From: Anaerolineales bacterium
Lineage (GTDB): Bacteria; Chloroflexota; Anaerolineae; Anaerolineales; Villigracilaceae
DNA length: 14,681 bases
Assembly: GCA_025938055.1 (NCBI GenBank)
Contig: JAICQC010000071.1
Coordinates: forward strand, 1 to 14,681
Reading direction: 5' to 3'
The notes under the pieces were generated by a model, which was given only the letters and a program-made list of their open reading frames with translations, was not told the origin of the DNA and did no database searches. Positions 7,090 to 14,089 of the stretch are shown here, piece by piece; position 1 is the stretch's first letter, and the number at the start of each line of letters is the position of its first letter. Both the position numbers and the translations under genes were made by a program.

Positions 7090-7712
7090 CAATCAAACGC
7101 TGTTGGACGATCTGGATTCTCAAGATGCGCGAAGACTTCGCGCAGCATATCTTCATTTGTACGATAGCGTGAAAGAGGCGGCAAATCGTGAGGATCAAAG
7201 AAATCCACCGCCAGGGTTTCGTGACTGGTACGCGGCTCGCCATCCAACAATTTACAGAGAAAAATGATCTTGTAGGCGTGATAGAACTCCATCGGTTCGA
7301 TACGGTTGGCATCGATCACCGCCACCACTTTTTCAGCTTTGACACGGTAGCCGCTTTCCTCCCAAACCTCCCGCTCCGCCACAGAAGCAGGCGGGTTCCC
7401 AAGGTCCGCCCAGCCGCCGGGCATTGCCCATTTGCCATCGGCTCGTTCCTGGATTAGCAGGATTTTTCCATCGCGGATGACTGCGCCGCGCACATCAATT
7501 TTCGGCGTGATGTAGCCCGCCTGCATGGAGAAGCTATCCAGCACAGATTCATTTGAAATGTCTGACTGGCTCTCGATGATTTCCGCGGTGATCTCCTGTA
7601 ATCGCTTGTACCGTTCTATATCGTATGGGTTCTCGCTGTATGTAATGCCAGACTGACTGAGCGAGAAAATTTCCCGCGCCCAATCCATCCATCGTTGCGT
7701 TTTCGAATTCAT
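7089..7712 (-). CDS. Nudix hydrolase with N-terminal extension (ADP-ribose pyrophosphatase-like group)
   Basis: A 207-residue protein with an N-terminal helical domain (about 1-65, as in PF12535-type Nudix proteins) followed by the Nudix fold (about 70-200). The Nudix box starts at Gly100 (GGWADLGNPP) and contains REVWEESGY at 114-122. The catalytic REVxEE core is intact, but the first Glu of the classical Gx5E part is Asn106. Members of this group act on nucleoside diphosphate-linked substrates such as ADP-ribose; the substrate here is not shown by sequence. It begins with ATGA overlap to the preceding Nudix gene, with GAGGTG about 8 bases upstream, and its stop overlaps the pyrD start. That places it tightly in the pyr operon. 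Confidence 0.9.
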   Translation of the reverse strand: MNSKTQRWMDWAREIFSLSQSGITYSENPYDIERYKRLQEITAEIIESQSDISNESVLDSFSMQAGYITPKIDVRGAVIRDGKILLIQERADGKWAMPGGWADLGNPPASVAEREVWEESGYRVKAEKVVAVIDANRIEPMEFYHAYKIIFLCKLLDGEPRTSHETLAVDFFDPHDLPPLSRYRTNEDMLREVFAHLENPDRPTAFD

Positions 7713-8251
7713 AAATGACCCACCTCAACAACTTCATTAATTTCTGCATCTTTGATTCTTTGCATATAAAACTCCGCAGGAGATAAACCAGACTCTTGCA
7801 TGAGTTCGAGAAGTTCCTTGCGGGAGTAAGCTGGTCTTCCTAGGAATTTTATTTGCTGTCGAACACTCACGCCCTGAACACCATTCATTGCATCTGCAAT
7901 CCGCTGTTTGTGAGCAAAAGCCATTTCATTCGGGATTTCGTCGAAGGCAAAATATCTTACGTCGATGGTCTCTCCTGGTTGCAATGTTAATTCTCCACCA
8001 ATGGGCTTTGCTTCAAATAACACAGCATGACCATCCGGCAAACCACCTAGACGAGAGTAAACACCAACGAAACGGGTCAGTTCTACATCGATCCCGGTTT
8101 CCTCTTTTGTCTCACGGATTGCAGCTTCCGCTAATGACTCGCCTTCTTCCACCCCGCCACTTGGCAGGCACCAGACGTGAAAATCATCACGCTTTGTGAG
8201 CAATATTTTCCCATCATGAATGACTGCAACATTTACAGCAATGTTAGGCAT
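7709..8251 (-). CDS. Nudix hydrolase (MutT-like)
   Basis: A 180-residue protein with a complete Nudix box at residues 32-54: GGVEEGE with Glu38, then RETKEETGI. The core domain occupies about 1-130; the C-terminal 50 residues (SRKELLELMQESGLSP and onward) form an unassigned helical tail. Likely hydrolyses a nucleoside diphosphate derivative or oxidised nucleotide. The start at 8251 is supported by AGGA 5 bases upstream and by the beginning of homology (NIAVNVAVIHDGKILL); a longer in-frame reading to 8398 runs antisense-like through the DinB gene and is rejected. Only 2 bases separate it from the DinB stop, and its own stop overlaps the next Nudix gene. The two Nudix proteins are too different to be a recent duplication. 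Confidence 0.9.
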   Translation of the reverse strand: MPNIAVNVAVIHDGKILLTKRDDFHVWCLPSGGVEEGESLAEAAIRETKEETGIDVELTRFVGVYSRLGGLPDGHAVLFEAKPIGGELTLQPGETIDVRYFAFDEIPNEMAFAHKQRIADAMNGVQGVSVRQQIKFLGRPAYSRKELLELMQESGLSPAEFYMQRIKDAEINEVVEVGHL

Positions 8252-8253
8252 AT

Positions 8254-8763
8254 TTATCCTTTTCTTTGCCCACTCATTACCAAAAAATACTGCACCACTT
8301 CCTCTTCGGGATGCGGCACATTCATCAGTGCGAACATCGCTGCCAGTTCGCCGCGATGATGGGTGTTGTGGTTTGGCGGCTGAACCACCATTTGCCACAA
8401 CGGCAGGGTAAACGTCTCACCTTTGGGATTGGTATATGTGATCTCGCGCAAAAGAGATTCTTCCGTCTGTTCCGCAATGAACGCGCGCATATTCTTCTCC
8501 ACATCCACCCAGTATTCACGGACGGATGCGAGTGTTGAAAAATCTTTCGGATCGAGAAATGTTCCCTGCTCACCACGCCAGCGCTGGGGCCACATCCGCT
8601 CGGAGCTCATCACGTGAACCAGCACCGCGTGGACGCTGTCCCAGCTGTGCCCCTGTTTGCGGAAGAGTTGTTCTTCGGTAAGAGTCTCAGCGACAGCAAG
8701 GTATCGTTTGTTCGCCCAGTAGTTGTAATCGTAAAGAGTTTCGAGATATTGTTTGAATTGCAT
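8254..8763 (-). CDS. DinB-fold family protein (putative metal-dependent enzyme)
   Basis: A 169-residue four-helix-bundle protein. The likely metal triad is His50 (LVHVMSSE), His132 and His136 in NHNTHHRGEL, the usual DinB/YfiT arrangement. The helical start (YDYNYWANKRYL) is typical. DinB-like proteins include thiol transferases (for example bacillithiol- or mycothiol-dependent) and many members of unknown role, often stress-linked; the sequence cannot decide. It ends 2 bases before the Nudix gene downstream and starts 2 bases after the YdeI-like stop, so it is inside the same operon. No strong ribosome site is visible (AAGGC only), consistent with coupling. Confidence 0.9.
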   Translation of the reverse strand: MQFKQYLETLYDYNYWANKRYLAVAETLTEEQLFRKQGHSWDSVHAVLVHVMSSERMWPQRWRGEQGTFLDPKDFSTLASVREYWVDVEKNMRAFIAEQTEESLLREITYTNPKGETFTLPLWQMVVQPPNHNTHHRGELAAMFALMNVPHPEEEVVQYFLVMSGQRKG

Positions 8764-8765
8764 AG

Positions 8766-9230
8766 CTATCTTGCCTTTTTCCCCTGCTTCAACATCTCGA
8801 TGGCTTTCAGAATTCGATTTTGACGAGTCTCTTCCCGTTTGGCTTCATTGATCCACATGACGTACTCACGCTGATGAGTGTACGCCAACTTATCGAAGAA
8901 CGCCCTGGCTTCCTTCTCGGTTCTGAACGCCTTCCTCAGCTCCGCGGGGATCTCGATCACACGCGGCTCGGTGTCGGGCTCGACAGTGATGGTCACCTCG
9001 TCGCCAAACGTTTTGCCAATCTTCTCGCGAATATCTTTCAGGACAACAAGCAGATGGGCTTCCGTGCCCATACGACTCAGAATACCGCGATAAGGAACTC
9101 CTTCGATCATCGCTTTGACCCTGGGTTTCTTCGAGCCAAATGCCGCCTCCACATCGAACGGCACTTCCACATAGGCACCGCCTCCACCCGCGTTTTTAAT
9201 CGTAGCTGTAAATGTTTGTTTCTTGGACAT
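8766..9230 (-). CDS. DUF1905 and YdeI/OmpD-associated domain protein
   Basis: A 154-residue protein with two recognisable parts. Residues about 5-85 form a DUF1905 beta-barrel (FTATIKNAGGGGAYVEVPFD; later GVPYRGILSRMG). Residues about 92-150 are the OmdA/YdeI-type helical region (IPAELRKAF, FFDKLAYTHQREYVMWINEA), a family linked by annotation to bacteriocin protection but biochemically undefined. I start it at 9230, where GAGGTG lies 4 bases upstream, rather than at the ATG four codons earlier. It is probably cytoplasmic. It sits 18 bases after the membrane protein gene and 2 bases before DinB. The role is unknown. Confidence 0.87.
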   Translation of the reverse strand: MSKKQTFTATIKNAGGGGAYVEVPFDVEAAFGSKKPRVKAMIEGVPYRGILSRMGTEAHLLVVLKDIREKIGKTFGDEVTITVEPDTEPRVIEIPAELRKAFRTEKEARAFFDKLAYTHQREYVMWINEAKREETRQNRILKAIEMLKQGKKAR

Positions 9231-9248
9231 ATCACACCTCAATCGTTC

Positions 9249-9920
9249 TTACATATTATCCGGAATTTTCTGTTTCAATCTGATATACCTGCTATGCAAA
9301 GTTTCAAGCCACTTATAAGAGCCATCTGGCTGCACACACTCTATCTCAAAGCTCTCATTATCATCAATTTCCACCACCACTCCGATGTCACCAACGCTGA
9401 TCAGACCCTGATATTCCTCGGGGACCAGAACGACCTCGACCAGATCATATTGATCGATCCTTTCGGGCTTATTTATTTCCAGATTTGTCGTCACGAGATT
9501 CTTTCCACTCACCCATACGCCGACGATCGCAGCGAGGACAGAGAACAGGAAACTCATGTGTATAACTTTCTCAAAACGAGTCACCATCAGCACATCGAGC
9601 ACAGGCAATGCATCCGTGGGTAGTCTCGTCCACCAGGGCGCCGGGATCAGTATGCCGAGGACCATGCCGAACATCGCGCCAAAAAATATACCCGTAAAAT
9701 ACCCAACGCCAATCCCCCCCGTCGTACCAGCCGTTTTAACGGTCAACGCGGCGGTGAGAGCACCGGTAACGATTCCCAGGATAAGACCAATAACCAGCCC
9801 GGCGAGGATTCCGCTGAGCGTCCTCGTGACAGCGCCAAGCGCAGCTCCAATCGATGCGCCAAAGACCGTGCCAATTGCAACACCCAGGATGATACTTTTT
9901 CGCATGATTGTTTCATTCAT
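9249..9920 (-). CDS. Glycine-zipper membrane protein with DUF4926-like C-terminal domain
   Basis: A 223-residue protein of unknown function. Residues about 8-92 are three very hydrophobic, Gly/Ala-patterned segments (IGTVFGASIGAALGA; GLVIGLILGIVTGALTA; GIFFGAMFGMVLGIL), with a fourth helix at about 118-138. The G-x3-G spacing suggests tightly packed glycine zippers. From about residue 155 a soluble domain begins (DQYDLVEVVLVPEE, VGDIGVVVEI, FEIECVQPDGS) that matches the SH3-like DUF4926 pattern. The helices probably anchor this domain at the inner membrane. The ATG at 9920 is chosen for length; ribosome sites are weak at both it and the ATG five codons later. It lies 41 bases after the GNAT gene within the pyr operon. 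Confidence 0.8.
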   Translation of the reverse strand: MNETIMRKSIILGVAIGTVFGASIGAALGAVTRTLSGILAGLVIGLILGIVTGALTAALTVKTAGTTGGIGVGYFTGIFFGAMFGMVLGILIPAPWWTRLPTDALPVLDVLMVTRFEKVIHMSFLFSVLAAIVGVWVSGKNLVTTNLEINKPERIDQYDLVEVVLVPEEYQGLISVGDIGVVVEIDDNESFEIECVQPDGSYKWLETLHSRYIRLKQKIPDNM

Positions 9921-9961
9921 TCATTCTCTCTGACGACAAGTACCCGTTAAATTCTGAGCCG

Positions 9962-10837
9962 TTAGGCAACCTGCTTGCGATAGCCGCGCATGACATGCTT
10001 GGTGACAAAGCCGAACTTTTCGTACAAAGACCGCGCGGCAACGTTATCCGCGTTGACCGTCAGATTGATCTTCTTCGTCGTCGGCACGGACAGCATCCAG
10101 TCCACGCCTGAGGCGAGCAGGTCCGCACCGATGCCGCGGCCGCGCGCGGGAGAGTCCGTACCAACGAAATCCACGTAGCCCGATTCGGATTCGGGTTCGA
10201 TTTTGCAGAAGTGGTACCCCAGGATTTGATCGTCCTCAACAGCAAGGAAAAGCCTGCGAGTCGCATTTATTCTTTCGACCATCTGCCGCGCCGTGAAATA
10301 AGCTGTTGGGAAGAGCCTTTTATGCATATTTTCCAGTTGTTCAAAAAAACGTTCCTGAAAATCAATGACTTGCGCCTCCCTTTTTGCAGACGGTTTGTAA
10401 CTTTCGCGCATCAGGGTTAACACGGCGTTCTCAGAGGTCAACGGGAATCCGTGCCTTACCGCGAACGCTTCGATATTGGTGTTTTGTATATCACAGAATA
10501 AATCGTAGTCGCGGATGTTCACGGGAATCAGCGGTAAAACTTCCGCGTAGAGTTGATCTGCAAGAGTATGCCAATCCTCATGCTCAACCAGTGGACCAAA
10601 CAGCCAGGCGCGGTTGATCTCAGGGTCGGCGTCCACCCCAAAAACGCCGACCAGTTGGTCGCCTTCGTACGCCAGTCGAAATCCCTCGGAAGGCGGGATG
10701 AGGCACTCAGCCAGTGAGGCGCGAACCTCCGCTTCCCCTTCACCAAAGAAGCCGATATGATGAGTCCCGTCACTGTTGAGGCGGGCTACAAATTGAACAA
10801 GCTCTTCCAGGCGGTGATTACAGGGGACAATTTCCAT
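9962..10837 (-). CDS. GNAT family N-acetyltransferase, possibly with two GNAT-like halves
   Basis: A 291-residue protein. The C-terminal half (about 150-291) is a clear GNAT domain: acetyl-CoA loop ARGRGIG at 231-237 and NADNVAARSLYEKFGF at about 262-277. The N-terminal half (about 1-145) has similar strand order (FRLAYEGDQLVGVFGV; NTNIEAFAVRHGFPL) but no acetyl-CoA loop, so it may be a degenerate second GNAT domain. The acceptor is not known; peptide, amine or small-molecule acetylation are all possible. The ATG at 10837 overlaps the pyrE stop (TGATG), and GGAG lies about 8 bases upstream inside pyrE, so translation is coupled to pyrE. Confidence 0.88.
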   Translation of the reverse strand: MEIVPCNHRLEELVQFVARLNSDGTHHIGFFGEGEAEVRASLAECLIPPSEGFRLAYEGDQLVGVFGVDADPEINRAWLFGPLVEHEDWHTLADQLYAEVLPLIPVNIRDYDLFCDIQNTNIEAFAVRHGFPLTSENAVLTLMRESYKPSAKREAQVIDFQERFFEQLENMHKRLFPTAYFTARQMVERINATRRLFLAVEDDQILGYHFCKIEPESESGYVDFVGTDSPARGRGIGADLLASGVDWMLSVPTTKKINLTVNADNVAARSLYEKFGFVTKHVMRGYRKQVA

Positions 10838-11460
10838 CAATGAGTCTCCAGTAAAAATTTTCTTGTCTTTTCGATTCTATCCCTTTCCACCCTGCCTGTC
10901 TCTTCCCAATAATCCAGCAGTTGACTAATCGTCAGTACCGCGTGCATGGAATATCCCGCCTGTTCCAGAGATTCCTTCGCGCCCGACTGGCGATCAACCA
11001 GCACGACGATGTCTTTCACGACCAGGCCCACACCCGTCAGTTTTTCGATGGCTTCGAATTTGCTTCCACCCGTCGTGGCAAGATCGTCGATGACGAGGAC
11101 TGTTTCGCCCGCGCGATATTCACCCTCGATCTCGGCTTTTGTACCATACGTCTTTACTTCCTTGCGGGGATAAATCATCGGATAATTCCCTGCCAGGCTA
11201 ATGGCTGTGGCGATAGGGATAGCGGCATACGGGAGACCTGCAATACGGGAGAACTGGAGACTGGAGACTATGGGCAGATAGGCTTGTGCAACCCGCGCGA
11301 GAAGCTTTGGGTGAGAGATGATACGGCGCAGATCGATGTAGATCGGAGACTTCAAGCCGGACTTGAGAGTGAATTCGCCAAATTTGATGCAGCCGGCTGA
11401 CAACAAATCGTCGGCGATATTCGATAATTCGGTGTGAGCGATTGGTGTCTGGTTGGTCAT
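10837..11460 (-). CDS. pyrE: Orotate phosphoribosyltransferase
   Basis: Transfers orotate to PRPP to make OMP, the fifth step of UMP synthesis. The 207 residues are normal for a stand-alone enzyme. The PRPP-binding loop VLVIDDLATTGGS is at 121-133; substrate-contact motifs GEFTLKSGLKSPIYID (28-43), AGLPYAAIPIA and PRKEVKTYGTK with the mobile-loop lysines are all present. I start at 11460 because homology begins here; a longer frame reaching 11487 would overlap pyrF and lacks support. The gene lies 23 bases after pyrF and overlaps the GNAT start. Residues 65-71 (VSSLQFS) are encoded by a 7-nt tandem repeat, an odd origin for part of an enzyme surface. Confidence 0.95.
   Translation of the reverse strand: MTNQTPIAHTELSNIADDLLSAGCIKFGEFTLKSGLKSPIYIDLRRIISHPKLLARVAQAYLPIVSSLQFSRIAGLPYAAIPIATAISLAGNYPMIYPRKEVKTYGTKAEIEGEYRAGETVLVIDDLATTGGSKFEAIEKLTGVGLVVKDIVVLVDRQSGAKESLEQAGYSMHAVLTISQLLDYWEETGRVERDRIEKTRKFLLETH
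11248..11268 (-). repeat. Heptanucleotide tandem repeat inside pyrE
   Basis: On the plus strand three 7-nt units follow each other: GGAGAAC, TGGAGAC, TGGAGAC. They encode VSSLQFS of PyrE on the minus strand. The unit TRGAGAY also describes the tract upstream of pyrB. Three 7-nt units equal seven codons, so an array of this size can be gained without shifting frame. Confidence 0.6.
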
Positions 11461-11483
11461 GGAACAAATCTCTCTTTTGATTC

Positions 11484-12356
11484 TCAATAATTACCGACAA
11501 TCGATAATCGAACAGCGAGTATGTGATCACGCAATTCTGCCGCGGCGGTTCCCGGCTTTTCCGCGCGCGCGATCGAGCGTGAGATATTGATCAGCATTCC
11601 TTTGCCATCTGCCCGTAGCCCTGCCTTCAAAGCCGACTCCAATTCTCCGCCCTGCGCGCCGATGCCCGGGGCAAGGAACCACATGTTCAGTGCAACCTCA
11701 CGGACGCGGGCGAGGGTCTCCGGGTAGGTGGCGCCGACGACGAGTCCGATGTTGTTTTTGGTATTCCACTGTTGAGCTAGCCGGGCAACCTTGATGTACA
11801 ACGGGATGAAAGAAGAAAGAGGAAAGTGGTCGCCTTCTTCCATCTTTCTTCTTTCTTCATCCAGGACCAATACATCCTGCAAATCACCTGACCCCGGATT
11901 GCTCGTTTTGCACAGCAGGAACACACCCTTTTCCGAATTCTGGATAAAGGAATCAATCGAGTCCTTGCCAAGATATGGACTCAGCGTGATGCAATCCACC
12001 CCAAGATTGTCAAATGCGGATGTGGCATATGCATCCGCGGTCGACGCGATGTCCCCTCGCTTGGCGTCAAGGATGATCGGGATGCGCGAGCCGAGTCGAT
12101 TAGACTCCTCGTTGATCGCCTCGATAACATCCTTGAGCGCGGTCCAGCCGTCTGCGCCAAAGACCTCGAAGAACGCCGCGTTGGGCTTGAATGCCGCCGC
12201 GTAGCGCGCGGTCTGTTTGACGAGATTCAAACAGAAGTCCCGCGCAGCTTCGGCAGTGGGGGCAGCTAAGTCATTCACATGTGGGTCCAGTCCAATGCAA
12301 AGCAGGGACGAACAGTCATCCACGCGCTTTTCCAAAAAAGTAAAGAAGCTTTCCAT
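11484..12356 (-). CDS. pyrF: Orotidine 5'-phosphate decarboxylase, type 2
   Basis: Decarboxylates OMP to UMP, the last step of the pathway. The 290-residue enzyme carries the catalytic LDAKRGDI at 96-103 with the Asp97/Lys99/Asp102 set, plus CIGLDPH near the N-terminus, SPYLGKDS, LCKTSNPGSGDLQ, and the phosphate-binding VVGATYPE and APGIGAQGG. This pattern and length fit type 2 OMP decarboxylases. The start at 12356 is chosen for AGGAG 4 bases upstream; 12 further codons in frame lie in repeat DNA with no support. Residues about 165-185 are encoded by a palindrome and look like an insertion. The last residues (RLSIVGNY) are encoded by a degenerate 7-nt repeat. It follows pyrB by 66 bases and precedes pyrE by 23. 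Confidence 0.95.
   Translation of the reverse strand: MESFFTFLEKRVDDCSSLLCIGLDPHVNDLAAPTAEAARDFCLNLVKQTARYAAAFKPNAAFFEVFGADGWTALKDVIEAINEESNRLGSRIPIILDAKRGDIASTADAYATSAFDNLGVDCITLSPYLGKDSIDSFIQNSEKGVFLLCKTSNPGSGDLQDVLVLDEERRKMEEGDHFPLSSFIPLYIKVARLAQQWNTKNNIGLVVGATYPETLARVREVALNMWFLAPGIGAQGGELESALKAGLRADGKGMLINISRSIARAEKPGTAAAELRDHILAVRLSIVGNY
11492..11512 (-). repeat. Heptanucleotide repeat forming the 3' end of pyrF
   Basis: On the minus strand the units TTCGATT, ATCGATT and GTCGGTA follow one another and encode the end of PyrF (RLSIVGN). The repeat is degenerate and short, so chance is not excluded, but its 7-nt period matches the other tracts in this operon. Confidence 0.4.
11804..11862 (-). 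repeat. Roughly 59-bp palindromic element in frame inside pyrF
   Basis: Left arm 11804-11826 begins GGATGAAAGAAGAAAGA; right arm 11837-11862 is its reverse complement apart from a 3-base insertion and two mismatches near the loop (11827-11836). It is purine-rich on one side and pyrimidine-rich on the other, and would form a long hairpin. It encodes PyrF residues 165-185 (charged EERRKMEEGDHFP then LSSFI) between the conserved SNPGSGDLQ and LYIKVARLAQ segments. The reading frame is kept. Confidence 0.7.
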
Positions 12357-12370
12357 ATCTCTCCTTTGTC

Positions 12371-12418
12371 TCAAGTCTGAAGGCTTGAACATTCAAACCT
12401 TCAACATTTCAACTCATA
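12371..12418 (-). repeat. Degenerate 7-8 nt repeats filling the pyrB-pyrF spacer
   Basis: On the minus strand the 66-base spacer (12357-12422) reads as variants of one unit: GTTGAAAT, GTTGAAGG, TTTGAAT, GTTCAAG, then CTTCAGA and CTTGAGA. The final part runs up to the pyrF ribosome site AGGAG at 12361-12365. No terminator or promoter is evident here. Confidence 0.5.
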
Positions 12419-12422
12419 ACGA

Positions 12423-13409
12423 TCAGGCTTTTCCCAACACCATCGCCAGCAGCGCCATTCTTACATACAGACCATACTCCATCTGGCGGAAGTAGGCGGC
12501 GCGGGGATCGTCGTCGAAGTCCACGCTGATCTCGCCGACGCGCGGCAGCGGGTGCATAACGATCATTTCCTGTTTTGCTGCTTTCATGATTCCGGGGTCG
12601 ATCACATATGCCCCTTTGACCTTCTCGTATTCGGCAGGATCCTCGAAGCGCTCCTTCTGGACGCGCGTCACATAGAGCACATCGGTTTCGGGCAGAGCTT
12701 TTTCAAGCGAGTCAAACTCAGCCTGCGGAATGCCCGTCGCACCGACTTCATCCATCACTTCCTTCGGCATGCGCAAATTTTCAGGGGAAACATAATTGAT
12801 CTTCACTTTATACAACGATAACAGCCGCGCCAGTGAATGGACGGTGCGCCCGTATTTCAGGTCACCAAGCATGGTCACAGTCATACCGTCTATCTGACCT
12901 GCACCCAGTTCCTCGAAGATCGTAAACATATCGAGAAGCGCCTGCGTGGGATGCTCGCCAACACCATCGCCGGCGTTGATGACCGGTTTGCGCGCCGCCC
13001 TCGCCGCGATCGCCGCCGACCCCGTTTCGGGATGACGGAGCACGATCACATCCGCATAGCATTCGAGCGTGCGGATGGTATCCGTAAGGCTTTCGCCCTT
13101 CGTCACCGAAGAGTATTTCACCTCATTGATCGAGATGACCGAGCCGCCCAGCCTTTCCATGGCGGCTGTGAAGGATGAGGATGTGCGCGTCGAGGGTTCA
13201 TAAAACAGGTTCGCCAGGATCTTGCCTTTCAGCAGGTCGAACGTTCCCACACGCTCGACCATCCCGCGCATCTCGTGCGCCACACCGAAAATATATTCCA
13301 GGTCTTCGCGCTTGAACTGTTTCACGGAAATAATGTCCTTGCCATACCAGGCTGCGGTACGCTGGTCGCCAAAGGGCAGGTAGGGACTTGTGTGGTTTGT
13401 GGTTGGCAT
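12423..13409 (-). CDS. pyrB: Aspartate carbamoyltransferase catalytic chain
   Basis: Joins carbamoyl phosphate and aspartate, the committed second step of pyrimidine synthesis. The 328 residues include the carbamoyl-phosphate site FYEPSTRT (69-76), Lys104 of the mobile loop (SVTKGES), [10 protein letters not shown] (151-160), [12 protein letters not shown] (182-193), TRVQKERF (248-255) and HPLPR (286-290), all as in active catalytic chains. An N-terminal extension of about 20 residues precedes the usual start. The ATG at 13409 has AGGAG 5 bases upstream. No pyrI regulatory chain or pyrC lies beside it. It is the first pyr gene of the operon; 82 bases separate it from the membrane-protein gene upstream, partly filled by a heptanucleotide repeat. 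I see no PyrR-type attenuator in that spacer. Confidence 0.96.
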   Translation of the reverse strand: MPTTNHTSPYLPFGDQRTAAWYGKDIISVKQFKREDLEYIFGVAHEMRGMVERVGTFDLLKGKILANLFYEPSTRTSSSFTAAMERLGGSVISINEVKYSSVTKGESLTDTIRTLECYADVIVLRHPETGSAAIAARAARKPVINAGDGVGEHPTQALLDMFTIFEELGAGQIDGMTVTMLGDLKYGRTVHSLARLLSLYKVKINYVSPENLRMPKEVMDEVGATGIPQAEFDSLEKALPETDVLYVTRVQKERFEDPAEYEKVKGAYVIDPGIMKAAKQEMIVMHPLPRVGEISVDFDDDPRAAYFRQMEYGLYVRMALLAMVLGKA

Positions 13410-13426
13410 TTGTACTCCTTGGTGGG

Positions 13427-13454
13427 TAGAGATTAGAGACTAGAGATTGGGGAT
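13427..13454 (-). repeat. Heptanucleotide tandem repeat upstream of pyrB
   Basis: On the plus strand four units follow directly: TAGAGAT, TAGAGAC, TAGAGAT, TGGGGAT. The tract lies 8 bases beyond the pyrB ribosome site (13415-13419), within the presumed leader or intercistronic RNA. The unit is near-identical to that inside pyrE. Confidence 0.75.
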
Positions 13455-13491
13455 TAGGCTGATGTGAGACAGGCATGTTTCCTTTTGGAAC

Positions 13492-14079
13492 TCAAGGCAA
13501 TTCATATGTGTAAATTTCACCAGCTTCTTTTGAGAGTATCGATAAAGTATGTTTTTCGGTATCGTATTCCAATTGAGCATCAATCCGCGTCAAGATATCC
13601 CCTGATCGATATACCCTTCTGCAGAAGATGCCTGTCGGATCGCACTTATATAGAGCATAATTAAGATCAAACAATGGATATACAGCCCGTTGATATGCTT
13701 GATTTTCTATGCGCGCGGTATCAACATGAATTGTGTTTTGTGGAAACCAGGTAAAAAATGTTGGCACTAAAATGAGCGCGCAAAGCAAAAACGCTAGTGA
13801 CCATTCGCCGACAACTTCATGATTTCCACGTCTAGCGATGAACATAACGACGCAAACTAGCATCAATATGATTGTAGAACCAAAAGTAATTCCTATAAGT
13901 GGAAGTGTAATCCTGTCAGTAAAAATGAAGAGCCAGTAAGCTCCAAATGCTAACCCCCAAAGAAATAACATTTTCCAAACAGATTCAATCAACAAAAAGA
14001 CAACTCCAAACCAGACAATCCACGAACTAAATTTACTTTTGAAAAACCTTCTTATATCCGGCTTTGTTTCAGCGCTCAT
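13492..14079 (-). CDS. Membrane protein of unknown function
   Basis: I do not recognise this 195-residue protein. Residues about 1-17 are charged and cytosolic (ETKPDIRRFFKSKFSS). Three to four hydrophobic helices follow: about 19-52, 58-81 and 92-110. The rest (about 111-195) is a polar domain with two Cys (YKCDPTG and FCRR) that is probably outside the membrane, where they could form a disulfide. It ends in strand-rich sequence (LEYDTEKHTLSILS). The DNA is more AT-rich than the pyr genes on either side, which could mean a later arrival. It starts 10 bases after the transporter stop and ends 82 bases before pyrB, all on one strand. Confidence 0.78.
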   Translation of the reverse strand: MSAETKPDIRRFFKSKFSSWIVWFGVVFLLIESVWKMLFLWGLAFGAYWLFIFTDRITLPLIGITFGSTIILMLVCVVMFIARRGNHEVVGEWSLAFLLCALILVPTFFTWFPQNTIHVDTARIENQAYQRAVYPLFDLNYALYKCDPTGIFCRRVYRSGDILTRIDAQLEYDTEKHTLSILSKEAGEIYTYELP

Positions 14080-14089
14080 GTTTCAACTT

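Noticed and set aside
8252..8398. N-terminal extension of the Nudix gene to 8398
   Set aside because: It overlaps the DinB coding sequence in another frame, has composition unlike the family, and a good start with AGGA lies at 8251.
9911..9925. ATTC tetranucleotide run upstream of the glycine-zipper gene
   Set aside because: Only three to four units, partly coding; too short to call a repeat feature.
3189..9947. Shared 11-mer CAAGTACCCGT at 3189-3199 and 9937-9947
   Set aside because: In 14.7 kb many 11-base matches are expected by chance, and the surroundings do not agree.
11461..11487. Upstream start for pyrE at 11487
   Set aside because: It would overlap the end of pyrF by a few bases and adds nine residues with no family support.
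13410..13491. PyrR-type attenuator or pyrB promoter in the spacer before pyrB
   Set aside because: Only a 4-bp TTCC/GGAA hairpin and the heptanucleotide tract are present; no terminator stem with T run and no convincing -35/-10 pair.
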